The notes beneath the pieces are model-generated. The model was given only the letters and a program-made list of their open reading frames with translations. It was not told where the DNA came from and searched no databases. The position numbers were made by a program, and so were the translations under genes. A stretch of 64,000 nucleotides of DNA from Malania oleifera (taxonomy: Eukaryota; Streptophyta; Magnoliopsida; Santalales; Ximeniaceae), in assembly GCF_029873635.1 (NCBI RefSeq), contig NC_080423.1, positions 103,106,991-103,170,990 on the forward strand, read 5' to 3'. Below, in pieces: positions 11,724 through 23,624 of the stretch (its first letter is position 1; every line of letters begins with the position of its first letter).

Positions 11724-12256
11724 TTGTGGTATCAGAGCAATGTCCAGTCGGAAGTGTGATTAATTTCACATCGCCTGGATATAGGAATGTTAGAGTATTA
11801 GGTTAGGGATGATTTATACCAGAGTATATGATTAAGTTGCGATAAGGATGGAGATGGGTAGATTAAGATACCGTTAGGAATTCTGAGTTGTGTTTTGTAA
11901 GTTTGGGGGCAGAAATCCGTTGATGGTCTTCTGTGTTTTTTTGAAGAAATAGCTAGCTTCAGAAAATCACGATAAATCCATTAATGGTGATGTTTTCGGG
12001 TAGAGAAATTTGAACTCAGGATTTGAACTTGATGGTTAGGTTAGTTGATTTCAAAGGTTATGGTATCGGGAGAAACCAGCAGATACCACTAGGCATAGGT
12101 GGACGAGTACGTGGTTTTACGATGGTCCTGGATGGGGCAGGTAAAGCCAAGGGGGCAGTATAGGTTTATGATTAAGATAACAATAATTTAATTTGGTTAT
12201 GGATGATTGATTAGTAAAGGAATTTTGATGACGAAATTCTTTTGAAGAGGGAAGAA
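11724..12256 (+). other. Primer binding site, non-coding interior and polypurine tract
   Basis: TGGTATCAGAGC at 11727-11738 is the initiator-Met tRNA primer site, three bases after the LTR. The remaining interior has no open frame of note. It ends in the polypurine tract GAAGAGGGAAGAAG (about 12244-12256). Part of the interior (about 12020-12115; for example CAGCAGATACCACTAGGC) is clearly conserved with the reverse copy at about 48090-48210, although it encodes nothing. Confidence 0.8.
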
Positions 12257-12462
12257 GGTAATAACCCGGAAAAAAAATTATTAAAATTGTTAATCAATCA
12301 ATTAATTAAATATTATTAAATTAATTAATTAAATTAACAAGTAAAATAAATAGTAAAAAAATAATAAGATCATTAATCAATTAATTAATTAATCATTATT
12401 AAATTAATTATTGAAATAAACAAATAAAAAGAATAGTAAAAAAACTAAAAAAAAATGGAATA

Positions 12463-12498
<36 letters not shown>

Positions 12499-15063
12499 AA
12501 TATAATAAAATAAGTTTTAAACTTATCATCTCCTGAAGCTTAAAGACACTCCAGGAGAATTTGGAGAGGCAGTCGTCTCTGCATCTCCCTTAGTCCTCTT
12601 CTGCATCCGTTGCTCGCTCCGTCATTCTCCTCTTTCTATTCGATTTTGTTGGCTTAACGAGTACCAATCGGGAAACAGAAGGTGTTGTTGGATTCCTAAC
12701 TCTGTCACCGACATTTCTATTAGAGCGAATTTGTCGTGGGAACGGCGTAGGCACTATTCCTTAGGTAAGACAGTTTTTCCCTAATTTCTCAATTTCTCGT
12801 TAAATCTGCCATTGAATCGACGATCAGGCACCACCATGGGGTCCTAATCGTGATCATCGTCATTTTGACATAAATAAAGTTCCAATTGGGGTTTTCTAGA
12901 CCTCACTCCAAAGCGAGAGTAGGATTTGAGAAATTTGGTAATTTGACTATATTTAAGGGTATGTTTATTTATTTAGAATTTATGGGTTTAGAAAATATTA
13001 AAATAATATTTTATTCACGATTAACTACATGGAACTAGAATTTTTAATTTCAGGGTCCGGGTGAGCACCGCAGGTATCTTTTTGGGGTCCCTTTTGGTGT
13101 AATTTAAGAAACCAGGTAAGGGGAAAAATATATATTAAATCATAATTTTTATGAATTTGATGAAAATGAATTGTGTTATTTTTACGTGTATATGTCTCAA
13201 TATGGGTTTAAAAATGCCAATCATTTAACTTACGTTTTCCGAGTTTAGGGCTGTTTATTAGATACGTATATGTGAAAATGAACTGATGAAAATGACAGAT
13301 ATTTTCAGGATAATTATATAAGAAATAAAAGATGTATTTTCAGTATATAAATGTTAAATGTAGGTTGACTTATTTTACAGGCAATGCATGAATTTTATTG
13401 CTAAATTGTGTGACATGAGTAAAATAGAATTTTGTGTCGAATTATGTTTTATATATATAAAAGATGTAGGATATACATAATATGAACTGAATATTAAAAT
13501 GATATTTGAAATATGCTGCATATGAGTGTTAATGCAACCATGGAACCAATCACGGCTGAAAAGATGCCGACCATGGCTGAAAGAATGTCGAAGCTAACTA
13601 ATCATGGTTGAAAAGATGTCAACCATAGCTGAAAGGATGCCGAAGCTAACCAACCATGGCTGAAAAGATGTCGACCATGGCAGAAAGAATGTCAAAGCTA
13701 ACTAATCACGGCTGAAAATATGCCAATCACGGCTGAAAGGATGCCGAAACTAACCAACCACGGCTGAAAAGATGCCAACCACGGCTAAAAGGATGCCAAA
13801 GCTAATCAATCACAGCTGAAAAGATGCCGACCATGGTTAAAAGGATGTCAAAACTAACTAACCATGGTTGAAAAGATGCCGACCACGGTTGAAAGGATGC
13901 CGAAGCTAACCTACCACTGCTGAAAAGATGCTGAGTATTTATGAATTAAAATAAAAAAAATGAGTATGAAATGAAAATGAATGAAGTAGAATGAAATGAC
14001 AAATGTGAACGATGATATGTTGACCATTATGTAAAGTGAAATGTAATGCAATGTTTAAACTATGAACAGGAACAAATGTGAATGATTGAATAATGACAAA
14101 AAGAATAAAGTATTATGATATTAGAAGCACCTATGTACGTAGAACATGATGTGATTGGGCGGGGCGTACTTAACGCCCGAGGGCTTGTTGAGGAAGGCGA
14201 GTGCACTAGTAGCTTCAGATGTGGCAGTAACTGCAAAACGTACTAGGGCAGAGGGAATCTACTTATATGGGCAGGTAGATTTTCCTATCCGTAAGGCCTT
14301 TGACGTTAAGTTATTGTTGAACGGTGTGAGTACGAGATCAATTTAACACTTGAGGGCTTGCTGAGAAAGGTGAGTATCCTGGTATGCCTCAGTCGTGATC
14401 TTCGGGTTGCCTAAGTATCAAAGCAGAGGGTTGCTACTTGTATGGGCAGGTAATCACCCCTATCCTTGGGTGATCTCGTGGGTTAAATCTTTTGCAGGTG
14501 TTTGGATAAGATCAGAAAATGATTTCAAAAATTATGTTAACGATTTTCAAATATTAAATATTACGTTGTTATATAGACTCATGTTGGCCATACACTGTTT
14601 TAATATATTATTTCTTCCCTTACTGAGATGTATCTCATTTGCATATAAATCTATTTTTTTCAGGATTTCCTCGAGATCGAGATTAAAGTGCTCAAGGTTT
14701 TTATAGCATTATTAGGAGATATAAGGAAAAAAAAAAGGTATAAACATTTTAATGATGTTTTTGGGAATGCAAATATTTCATGTTTTATATTTTAAGTCTT
14801 TTAGATTTTATGAATGGTTGTGAAACATCCTGGTATTGTGAATACTGAATTTTTTTTTTTTGGAGATATGTGTATATATGGGAATAAAGGTGGATGCATG
14901 GTTCATTATGGTGTGTAGATAGTTTTAGAAAACTCTGGTATTATATTTGTTGAAGGGTTATAATTATATTTTCCACTGCATAAATGATATTAGTATGTGG
15001 ATTATGAAGTAATGAATAGATTAGGAGCACTCCGGGCCCACGTAGAGGGTTTGGGGCGTTACG
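12257..15063 (+). repeat. 3' LTR of the non-autonomous element
   Basis: It is a near copy of 8920-11723, with the first base of TGTAATAACC changed and the end reading GGGGCGTTACG instead of TTACA. It includes an (AT)n run (about 12468-12497), the tandem array at 13530-13935 and TGAGATGTATCTCA at 14624-14637. Visible divergence from its partner indicates an old insertion. Confidence 0.85.
13530..13935 (+). repeat. 52 bp tandem repeats in the 3' LTR
   Basis: This is the same unit as at 10199-10597 but more degraded: many ACCACGG copies have become ACCATGG or AATCACGG. The unit number is about the same. Confidence 0.85.
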
Positions 15064-15068
15064 AGGTA

Positions 15069-15178
15069 GGTTTACAAATTTTCTCCCAAGAGCGCCAATG
15101 AATCTTCCTTTTACCTTTCACCTCTCTTCATAAAAAATTAGCAAGAAGAGAGTTGATGCAACTGTCTCGCCACACTCT
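15069..15178 (-). pseudogene. LINE ORF2 reverse-transcriptase segment, upstream side of the split
   Basis: On the minus strand this encodes NSLLANFL, a stop where Trp is expected, then REVKGKRKIHWRSWEKICKP, a region typical of the end of plant LINE reverse transcriptase. It continues directly into EGGMGLRDL at 8885-8912 once the element 8920-15063 is removed. To the right the similarity stops near 15178, where LTR-like sequence begins. Confidence 0.8.
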
Positions 15179-15462
15179 ATATAAGATGTGTGGTTGCATT
15201 AACACATATGCTAGCAATGGTACCGTGCTCTCTGTACATCTCTGGTCCATCAAAGTTCCCATTTCCACATTTTTGTATTCATATTTCATCATGTCTGTAT
15301 ATCTTATCATGTCTGTATAATTCTCTTCGTTTCTGTATAATTCTCATCATATCTGTATCAAACATGTTTGTATATATCACATATCGTCATTTCTATATAA
15401 AACAAATATGTATGTCACATTTCATCATTTTTGTGTAAAACACATCTGTATATCACATATAT
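15179..15462 (-). repeat. Fragment of a Ty3/gypsy LTR, reverse orientation
   Basis: The reverse complement carries AGAGCACGGTACC and TGCAACCACAC..., matching the middle of the LTRs near 3650 and, on the minus strand, near 20490. The rest is degenerate repeats of TCATCAT(A/G)TCTGTATA type. It is cut on the right by the copia-type LTR. Confidence 0.5.
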
Positions 15463-17489
15463 TGTTGACTTTTTGGGTTCGTTTCCTATTTTGATTATAA
15501 CAAACCACAGTATCTCATCTGTGTACTAAGTGTATAAACAAGTTTACTTTTCTAAGCACAGATGACAGATAAGAAATGAAAGCCGAGAAGCACTTAAATG
15601 AGCACATCTTTCGGCATATTCCATGGAATTGCAAAGGAGCAGCGCATGAAGATTGACTTCCTTTTTAAGTTGTATTATATTTTCTTTTATTCATTTCGAG
15701 TCTGTAATAATTATTCAAATGTCTGTAATAATTAATGCATGGCTTGCATGGTAGGAACTATAAGCTCAAAGACCATAGAATGACCTTAGGGATCAAGGTT
15801 GACTGACGCCAAATTTTTGGACTTAATTTAAAAACCTATGTCATAGATTGACTTTAGATCCCTAAACATCACATGAAAAGTCTCTTATAACTCAAAAGTT
15901 ATACTTATGTGAGTAGGGGTGACTTCAAATGAAAATCAGGACTTAAATGCACACTTTAAGTGGTTTCAGTCGACCGAACCCGAAGCTATATAGAAGCCTT
16001 CGATCGATTGAACTTACTAGAGTCAACATGCTGACTACTCGATCGACCATCCTGAAATGAACTTGCCTTCCATGGTCGACCAAACCGACACGTGGCTGAC
16101 TCCCAACAACTTGGTCGACCGAACTACTAGTTCAAAATTGACTTGGTCGACCGAACATTAGAAAATGGTCAATTGAACTTGCCTTGGTCGACCGAACCGC
16201 GAACAGTTCAAAATTGCCCGAATACAATCGACCATATTCTCTGTTGAAAAACTCCATAGTCGACTGAAGCTCATAAAGTGGTCAACCGAACCCTTAGTAC
16301 TGTCAATTGAAACTCTTGGGTTGCTCAATATTTACGGAGGTTAAACAAGGGTTATTTTTTATTAACCTTACTTAAACTTTTTTAAAAATACCGGATGAGT
16401 CCCGAACGGTTATATTTTTTGGAGTGTCTATATATACTCTCTCATTTGGTTTGATTAACATTGATTAGCGAACATCATTAGCAAAATATTCTCTGAAATT
16501 TCAAAAACCTATTTCTCTCATACAAGCTTCAAAAACCTACTCTCACCCATTCCTATTGCAAGATATCCTTTGTGAATGTTTCTAGAGATTGTACATATAA
16601 GCTTATACTCTCATTGTTGTGATTGCTTGCTGATTTTATTGAGAGTTAAGCAGAAAAGGTTTTTCCCTATAGATTTAATTCATAAATCCTTTTTGTGGGG
16701 AAACTTTTATTAACTTGTGAATCTCTGCATTTTTATTGCAAGACTCTTGAGCTTGTCTTGTGTTTTCTTTGAAGAAAATATTTTTTTGATAAGCTTGTGT
16801 TCTAAATATCTCTTGTGCTTGATTTTTTAAAAATCTTTTTGAGATATTTGATTATAATCTTGAAATCTTTAAAACCCTATTTGTGGTTGATATATTTATA
16901 TATATTGATTCAAAGATATTATCATAGCACACTCTCACACTCTGATTGCAATACTTGCAATACCTTGAGATTAGTCATTTAATCTACATTGAGCTTATAA
17001 TATCCTATCATATTGCAGTGCATTGGTTATACTGGTACAAATCTACTTGTGTTAGAAGCATTGAAATTGTACACAAAATTGTGTTGATTATCTGTTGTAA
17101 AGGTTGAGGTCAGCCCTAAAAATTTGACCTAGTGTTGTATACGGTGTCGCTCCACCCGTTAAGTGAGTAATAGTGGTAACCCTCGGGCTTTCGAGCTGAG
17201 GCAGGGACGTAGGCAGTATTTTTTGAACCCCGATAACATATCTTGTGTGAACTTTAAATTTCCGTACTTAAATTTACGCACTTGAATGTTGTTATTTTAA
17301 TTACTGTGAATGTATCAGAAATACTAAGATTACTTTAATTGCTTTACATTTTTGCTCAGTTTGATTTCTATTGAATTGGCTCATACTTAGAAAGACCCTA
17401 GGTTGGGAAATACTGATTGTGACTTGAATTTGACCTAGGAAAGTTTTAAATTTCCAATTCACCCCCCTCTTGGGAATACACCTATAACA
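15463..17489 (+). repeat. Copia (Sirevirus-like) LTR, probably solo
   Basis: It starts TGTTGACTTTTTGG and ends soon after CCAATTCACCCCCCTCTTGG, a phrase typical of Sirevirus-type LTR ends. A cluster of GGTCGACCGAAC motifs at about 15968-16315 lies upstream of a TATA box (CTATATATAC, about 16425). No primer site, pol or partner LTR follows. Ends other than the TG are uncertain and no target duplication is evident. Confidence 0.6.
15968..16315 (+). repeat. GGTCGACCGAAC motif cluster upstream of TATA
   Basis: Nine or more full or partial copies of TTGGTCGACCGAAC occur, most clearly near 16110-16200. Like the TTCGTCGACGAA arrays they are built on a GTCGAC palindrome and lie upstream of a TATA box, but the flanking bases differ. 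Repeated palindromes upstream of TATA have been described for Sirevirus LTRs. Confidence 0.7.
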
Positions 17490-17794
17490 ACTTGCTACTT
17501 ACATCATTTATATATATATATATATATAGATATATATAATATAAAGCCAATCTGCTTGTAATACTTCTGAAAACATTTTAGACCCAAAAGAGCACTGAGG
17601 AAACTCTATACTCCATACATTCCTAAGCAGCGGTGTACAAGAAACTGTAAACATCTATATACAATACCAGAAAACTATGATTCCCAAAATACATATATAT
17701 CACAAAATACCCAGTGACGTATCAAAACCTGGGATCTACCCCAAACCACTGGCACCTAAGAAACACCTACCCTGCCAATAAGGGCAGTGTAAGC
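17490..17794 (-). repeat. Host gypsy 3' LTR, segment 1 (terminal end)
   Basis: It contains an (AT)n run (17509-17540), GAGCACTGAGGAAAC and CCTAAGCAGCGG, as in the other host LTR near 59045-59090. It ends in TAAGC (17790-17794), the target duplicated by the following solo LTR. The expected terminal TGTAACGACC is not recognisable. Confidence 0.65.
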
Positions 17795-17866
17795 TGTGAC
17801 AACCTGAATAATAATAGGATTTACATAATAAAGAGGAAGGGAAATGGAAATTGTAATAGAAGGAGG

Positions 17867-18060
17867 AAGTCGACTTTGTCGACGAATACAGGGGATTCGT
17901 CGACGAAGGTATAAGAAAACTCATCAATGAAGACAGGATTCGTCGACGAGAAAATACCGAGAGAGGTTTTTGAGCTGATTGAATTTCGTCGACGGGGAGT
18001 GGATTTCGTCGACAAAATTATTGAAGGACTCGTCGACGAATGACGTGGCTTGTCGATGAA
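17867..18060 (+). repeat. TTCGTCGACGAA array of the solo LTR
   Basis: About eight copies or variants lie immediately upstream of the TATA box. Between copies it shares GAAAATACCGAGAG with the array at 2361-2616, so the two LTRs inherited it from a common ancestor. Confidence 0.85.
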
Positions 18061-18804
18061 TCCAGTCCTATAAATATCAAAAACCCAATTTAAATGTCAA
18101 AAATTTGGAAAATATCATCCTCTCTCTCCCCCCCCCCCCTTCAATTCTCTCTCTCTCTCTCTTCGATTTTGGGCCGGGTTTACACCGGTTCAACAATTCG
18201 AAGCCACCACGACACTCCTGGGGAAGTTCTCTCCAAATCTGTCGAAGCGGATTGTTGGTGGAAGCAAGTTGTAAATCATCCCTAAGTTGAGGTAAGACTT
18301 TTTAAGCCAAATGTGGTCTTACGGTAGTTATAGGAAATGATATACATGCGAAAATACTGAAGTTTAATACTGAGAGTTTTCAGTTTCAGGGTATTGATCA
18401 AGAAATCTTACGGGGGGTAGACCAAGATATTTTAGGGGCTTTCTCAGTAGCCAGGTAATGGAATAAAGTAAAGCAGTTATTTTCATGCCAATTATTATTA
18501 TTTATGAGAAAATTTTTCAGGAAAACATGTATAATATCTGTATATTACGAAGAAAATGCACGTTTGGGAAAAATATTGCTATTATGTTGAAATGTATGTA
18601 TATGTATGAGATGTTAGAAACTATGATTTCAGAATGCAATATATGGTTTTATATAGTAAATGTGTGGCCTGAATATTATTTTACATGGAAGAATATTATG
18701 TTATGACAATGATACGAATGAAATATGTTTTTGGAAATTATGAAAGAATACAGTACATTATGATGTTGAAAATACATGATAGATTGATTATTTTCAAAAT
18801 GATA

Positions 18805-19015
18805 TACATTTATGTATGATTTCGGCGGGAGGCCATATTTATGTATAATTTCGGTGCGAGGCTGTATTTATGTATGATTTTGGCGCGAGGTCGTACTTAT
18901 GTATGATTTCGGCGCGAGGCCGTATTTGTGTATGATTTCGACGCGAGGTCGTATTTACGAGATGATCGGCATGAGACCGTATTTATGAAATGTTTGGCGC
19001 GAGGCCATTTTTATG
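18805..19015 (+). repeat. 30 bp tandem array inside the solo LTR
   Basis: About six or seven units of TATGTATGATTTCGGCGCGA plus GGCCGTATTT occur, the last ones shorter. The array lies about half way along the LTR, where other LTRs here carry unrelated arrays. Confidence 0.85.
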
Positions 19016-19908
19016 AAAATTATGAAAGATGATATATTATCATATACTATATGTTATCAAAACACGAATATAAGTTTAGCTCAGTTCAGGAGCACGGTAT
19101 TGTAGCTATATAGATAAGATATATATGTTCAGATTAGTGCTAACCACTGCACGAGGAGGTGAGAGATGGATAGTCGATGTGGCTTTCAGTAGAGTGTGGA
19201 TATCCACCTAGCAGTCCGGACCAGGATGTGGCGGGCCCATCGTACTTACAGACATTTTTTACTCGGCAGTGGTCGGCCAGCCATTGCCGGGTCCCGCCTT
19301 TGGGCTGCACAACCCGTCATTGGGGGTAATACATGAGATTAGCTAGCTATTCATCCTGGGTATGTTTTCAGTATTATCAGTTATCACAAATGTTTTATGA
19401 ACGTTATGATTTATTAATAAATATGAAAGTATATGAGGATTCGGTATAATATGATGAATGTTTACAGATATATGAGATGTAATGTATATGTGTAATTGTA
19501 TTAAATATTCATGTTGCCACACAGCTGTATTTAGTTTATTTTTCCTTACTAAGAAGTGTCTCACCCCCGAACATTAAATGATTTTCAGGAAATCCAGAGA
19601 GACCAGCGGGTTAGGGCCGCCGTTGAGTGATTGGAGCTTCCCTACTAGAAGGGTAAGCGTTGAACTAGGATCAGGAGATTTTTGTTGTAATATCCTAGTG
19701 TTATTTTGAATTTTTGGAGGTTGTATATAGGAACAGTATTTTGATGATATAGTAAACTCTGAGATTATGTTTTATGGTTGGATGTTTGAGATTTTATATT
19801 TACTGCTGCTTTGGTTTCTGCTGTGATTAATAGGTGTCCCCATTACCCACGGGTTCGGGTTGTCCATTTTATGTTTCATTTTATATTAAGGAATTTGAGG
19901 TCGTTACA

Positions 19909-20566
19909 TAAGCAGTCCTCTACCCGCGAGCCTGATCCGCTCGCCTAGCTGGATCTCCTGAAAAATAGTAAATTATTAGGATGAGACAACGCTCAGTAAG
20001 AGGAAATATGCTATTACTAGTGTGTGGCGGCTGAGTTACACATTTAATATACAGATATAATATTGATGCTATAGAAGAAGTATGCTAGTACATTGTACAA
20101 ACATTCGTAATATAATTTAAAATACAACTGTGCATATGAATTTCTACTCATACATACTTCTAATATTATAATATAACTACTACTGTATGGTATATCTGTA
20201 TGTAATAAGAACTTCTGTGATAATACCCTGAGATCTGTATGTCATGATTTAACCCCTCATGACAGAGTTGTGCGGCTCGTAGGAAGGACTTACTCTGGTT
20301 GGCCTACTAGGCAAGTCAATCTATATCTCTATCAACCGACAATCTAGCCCACTATAGTCTCTCCGAGCAATCTCCAAGTCTATCTCGTCTAACCGGCCAC
20401 CTCAACCCAGTTTGCTGTGGAGACTGCAATCTCTTCTAGCGCGGTTAGACAGAATCCATATATTATATGAGATATGTGGTTGCACTCTATTTGAAATAGT
20501 CACGATACCGTGCTCTGCTGTTTGAATCTGTCTGAAATTTCCTCAGGGATCTAATACTGTGTAATA

Positions 20567-20619
<53 letters not shown>

Positions 20620-20806
20620 CTTACTGTTTTAACATGATTTCAAAATAACCAAAACACTATAAATCTGAACTGAAATACCTGACTGAAATATCTATAATAT
20701 CTGTCTGAAATATCTATAATTTCTGTCTGAGTGTTATGGTTTTAGAAATCATGTCATTCTGAGAAATACTACAACTCATACTTTCTACTAATATATTGTA
20801 TAACTG
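19909..20806 (-). repeat. Host gypsy 3' LTR, segment 2
   Basis: It continues the host LTR after the first insertion. It has GATGAGACAACGCTCAG at 19980-19996 (the conserved TGAG...CTCA block), GAGTTGTGCGGC, GATACCGTGCTC and an (AT)n run at 20569-20614. It ends in AACTG (20802-20806), the target of the next insertion. Confidence 0.75.
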
Positions 20807-23370
20807 TGTAATAACCTAGGAAAAAAAATTAAAAATAAATAAATAAAATTAATTAATCAATTAATTAAAAAATTAAAACTAAGAGTAATTATTGATTAGT
20901 TAGTTAATTAAATATTATTAAATTAATTAATTAAATAAATAAATAAAAGAAAAAAATTAAATTAAAATTATTTATTATTAAACAATTAATTAATTAAGTA
21001 TTGTTAAATTTAATTTATTGAATAAATAATATGATGTATATATGAATATATAAGGATAAGATATATATATATATACATAGGTTAAGTTAAAGTAAAGAAA
21101 AAAAAAAGAAAAAGACAAAAGAGATAGGAAGCAGAATCCAATTTGAATTTGGATTCTGCTTTCAGCGTTCTGCGCCCTGCCTTCTCTCAGTCTCCTGCTC
21201 TCGTTCATGCACTCCTCCGTCTCCGCTTCTCTCTCTTCCCTCATTTCTCGACGAATATTCAATCGATTGGGAAATAGAAGGTGTCGTTGGGTTCCTAACT
21301 CCGCCACCGACATTTCTACTGAAGTAGATTTGTCGTGGGAATGGCTTACGCACTGCTCCCGTGGAAAGGTAACTTTTTTTCCATTTTCTCAATTTTGCTT
21401 TAAATCTGCTGTTAAATCGACGATTAGGCACCACCACTAGGTCCTAGTCGTCGATACCATCATTTTGGTGTAGGTAATTTTTCAATTAGGGTTTTCTAGG
21501 CTCTACTCCAAAGCGAGAGTGAGCTTTGGGAAATTTGGTAATTTGGCTAAATTTAAGAGTATATTTATTTATTTAGGAATTGTGGCTCTAAGAAATATTT
21601 AAATAATATTTTATTTAGGAATAATTTATTGGAGTTAGGAATTTTTGATTCAGGGTCCGAGTGAGCGCCGCAGGTATTTTTTGGAGTCCTTGTTAGCATA
21701 GTTCAAGAAACCAGGTAAGGGGGAAATTTATATATTAAATCAGGTTTTTCATGAATTAAAAAAAGTGATTATGTGTTATTTATGTATATATGTTTTATGT
21801 GGGTTTAAACAGTAAGCCAAGAAATTTATGTTTTCTGAGCTTAGGATTGTCAATATAATTATGCATATGCGAAAATGAACGAATGAAAGTGGAAAGAATT
21901 TTCTGATGAATTAAATAAGAAATGAAACGTATTTTGAGCATATAAATGTTAAATGTGGGTTGACCTATTTTACAGGAATATGTATGAATTTCACTGTTAA
22001 ATTGTGTGGCATAAGATTCTGTGCAAATATATGTTAAATGTATGAGATGCAGACTAAGTAAGTAAAACAATGTGAATACAATATGATATGGACAATGTTG
22101 CCTATGTATGTTAAATGCAACCATATAAAGGTATAACAGCTGAAAACCGGGTTAGCAGATTCTAGCGCATTTCTATGTGGACTAACTGATGACAGCTAAA
22201 ATGAGCTATGTTAGCAAATTCTATCGCATTTCTATGTGGACTAACAAATGACGACTAAAGAGCGACTATAGTACAAAGGAATGAAATGAAAATGTTATGA
22301 AATGAAATGACAAGGAATGACAATGCAATGATATGAAATGTGAAATGTGAATGATACAAATGGGAAAGAGTCACTTAAAGTGAAACGTAAGGAACTATTA
22401 AGCTATGAATATGAACAGATGTGTATGATTGAATAATGATAGAAAGAATGATGTATTATGATATTAGAAGTATGTATGTACGTAGAACATGTTATGATTA
22501 GGCGAGGCACTTTTTGCCTGAGGGCTTGCTGAGTAAGGCGAGTGCACTAGTAGCTTCAGATGTGGTCGTATCTGCATAACGTACTAGGGCAGAGGGAACC
22601 TACTTGTATGGGCGGGTAGAATTCCCTATCCTTAGTGCCTTTGCTGGTAAACTATTGTTGAACTGTTTGAGTACGAGATTAATTTATCACTTGAGGGCTT
22701 ACTGAGTAAGGTGAGTGCCCTGGTATGCTTTAACTGCGACCTTTGGGTTGCCTAAATATCAGAGCAGAGGGGTGCTACTTGTATGGGCGGGTAATCAGCC
22801 CTATCATTGGGTAATCTCGTGGGTAAACATTTGCATGTGATTGTTAGGTTCAGAAAATGACTTTCAGTGTTAATGATTTGCATATATTATAAAATGATAT
22901 GTTTATCTCATGATGGCCACACGCTGAGTTTAATATATTATTTTTTCCTTTACTGAGATGTGCCTCACCCGAATATGAATTTATCTTTCTCAGGATTTCT
23001 CAGGATCGAGCTTTGAGAGGTCGAGATTTTATAACATTTTTTGGAAGATATAAGAAAAAGGGTATATTTTTATGTTAATTTTGATATGTATATTTTATGT
23101 TTTATAATTTATGTTTTAAGTTTTATAAGATATGGATGATTGTGAAACATACTGGCATTAGTGGACAATGTTTTGGAAACATGTATATATTTGAATACAG
23201 GTGGATGATTAATTTATTATGGTTGGTAGTTAGAATTAGTAAACTCTGGTGTTATGTTATATAGAGATTATGGTTATGTTTTCCGCTGCGTATGTTATAG
23301 ATTATGATCTATCAGGGATTTTATCAGATATAATGCGCAAGACCCGGGTTTAAGGGTTCGGGGTGCTATA
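20807..23370 (+). mobile_element. Solo LTR of the non-autonomous family, TSD AACTG
   Basis: This 2.56 kb LTR starts TGTAATAACC and ends GGGGTGCTATA (final CA mutated), flanked by perfect AACTG duplications at 20802-20806 and 23371-23375. It matches the LTRs of 8920-15063 in the leader (GTGTCGTTGG, CTAACTCCGCCACCGACATT), in CTACTTGTATGGGCGGGTA and in the TGAGATGTGCCTCA block (22954-22967). Its middle carries only two units of a different repeat (GCATTTCTATGTGGACTAAC, about 22170 and 22225). The 77- to 107-codon open frames on both strands near 21200-21440 overlap in the leader and are not taken as genes. Confidence 0.9.
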
Positions 23371-23430
23371 AACTGGATATATGTAAAGTGGTTTAATCAT
23401 CATACTATACTGTAATAAACTCATGCCACA

Positions 23431-23576
23431 TGTAGTATCCGGAAAAAAAAAAAAATAAAATTTAATTTAAAAAATATATATATGTATATATAATAATCAT
23501 AAAATAATAAAATAAAATTAATTAATTAAATTAAATAGTAAAATGAATAGTATGATAAGGAAAATATATATATATA

Positions 23577-23624
<48 letters not shown>

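Larger units (their letters stand above)
8920..15063 (+). mobile_element. Non-autonomous LTR retrotransposon with tiny interior, inserted in the LINE
   Basis: This is two 2.8 kb LTRs around a 533 bp non-coding interior, the LARD-like pattern. The flanks are ACGTG (8915-8919) and AGGTA (15064-15068), an aged 5 bp target duplication. Keeping one copy restores the reading frame of the interrupted LINE across the junction. Its ends TGTAATAACC and GGGCGTTAC(A/G), its primer site and its polypurine context match the gypsy chromoviruses here, so it was probably mobilised by their proteins. A second full copy lies at 45454-52791 and a solo LTR at 20807-23370. Confidence 0.85.
17795..19908 (+). mobile_element. 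Solo LTR of a Ty3/gypsy element, TSD TAAGC
   Basis: This 2.11 kb LTR begins TGTGACAACC and ends GGTCGTTACA, with perfect TAAGC duplications at 17790-17794 and 19909-19913. It holds a TTCGTCGACGAA array (17867-18060), a TATA box (CCTATAAATA, about 18066), a CT-rich leader, splice-like signals, a 30 bp tandem array and the TAAGAAGTGTCTCA block (about 19549). With no interior, it arose by recombination between the two LTRs of a full element. Confidence 0.95.

Noticed and set aside
11727-11738. Possible tRNA-related gene at TGGTATCAGAGC sites
   Set aside because: Only the short tRNA-complementary primer site is present, next to an LTR end, with no cloverleaf.
17509-17540. (AT)n runs here and at 20569-20614, 23560-23623, 30850-30961 as possible origins
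   Set aside because: They are ordinary microsatellites in LTR promoters and spacers; nothing supports replication function.
21207-21440. Open frames on both strands in the LTR leader (also 9229, 18094, 23706, 31060, 47414, 50562)
   Set aside because: They fall in the conserved non-coding leader of LTRs, disagree between copies in frame and end, and span splice-like signals.
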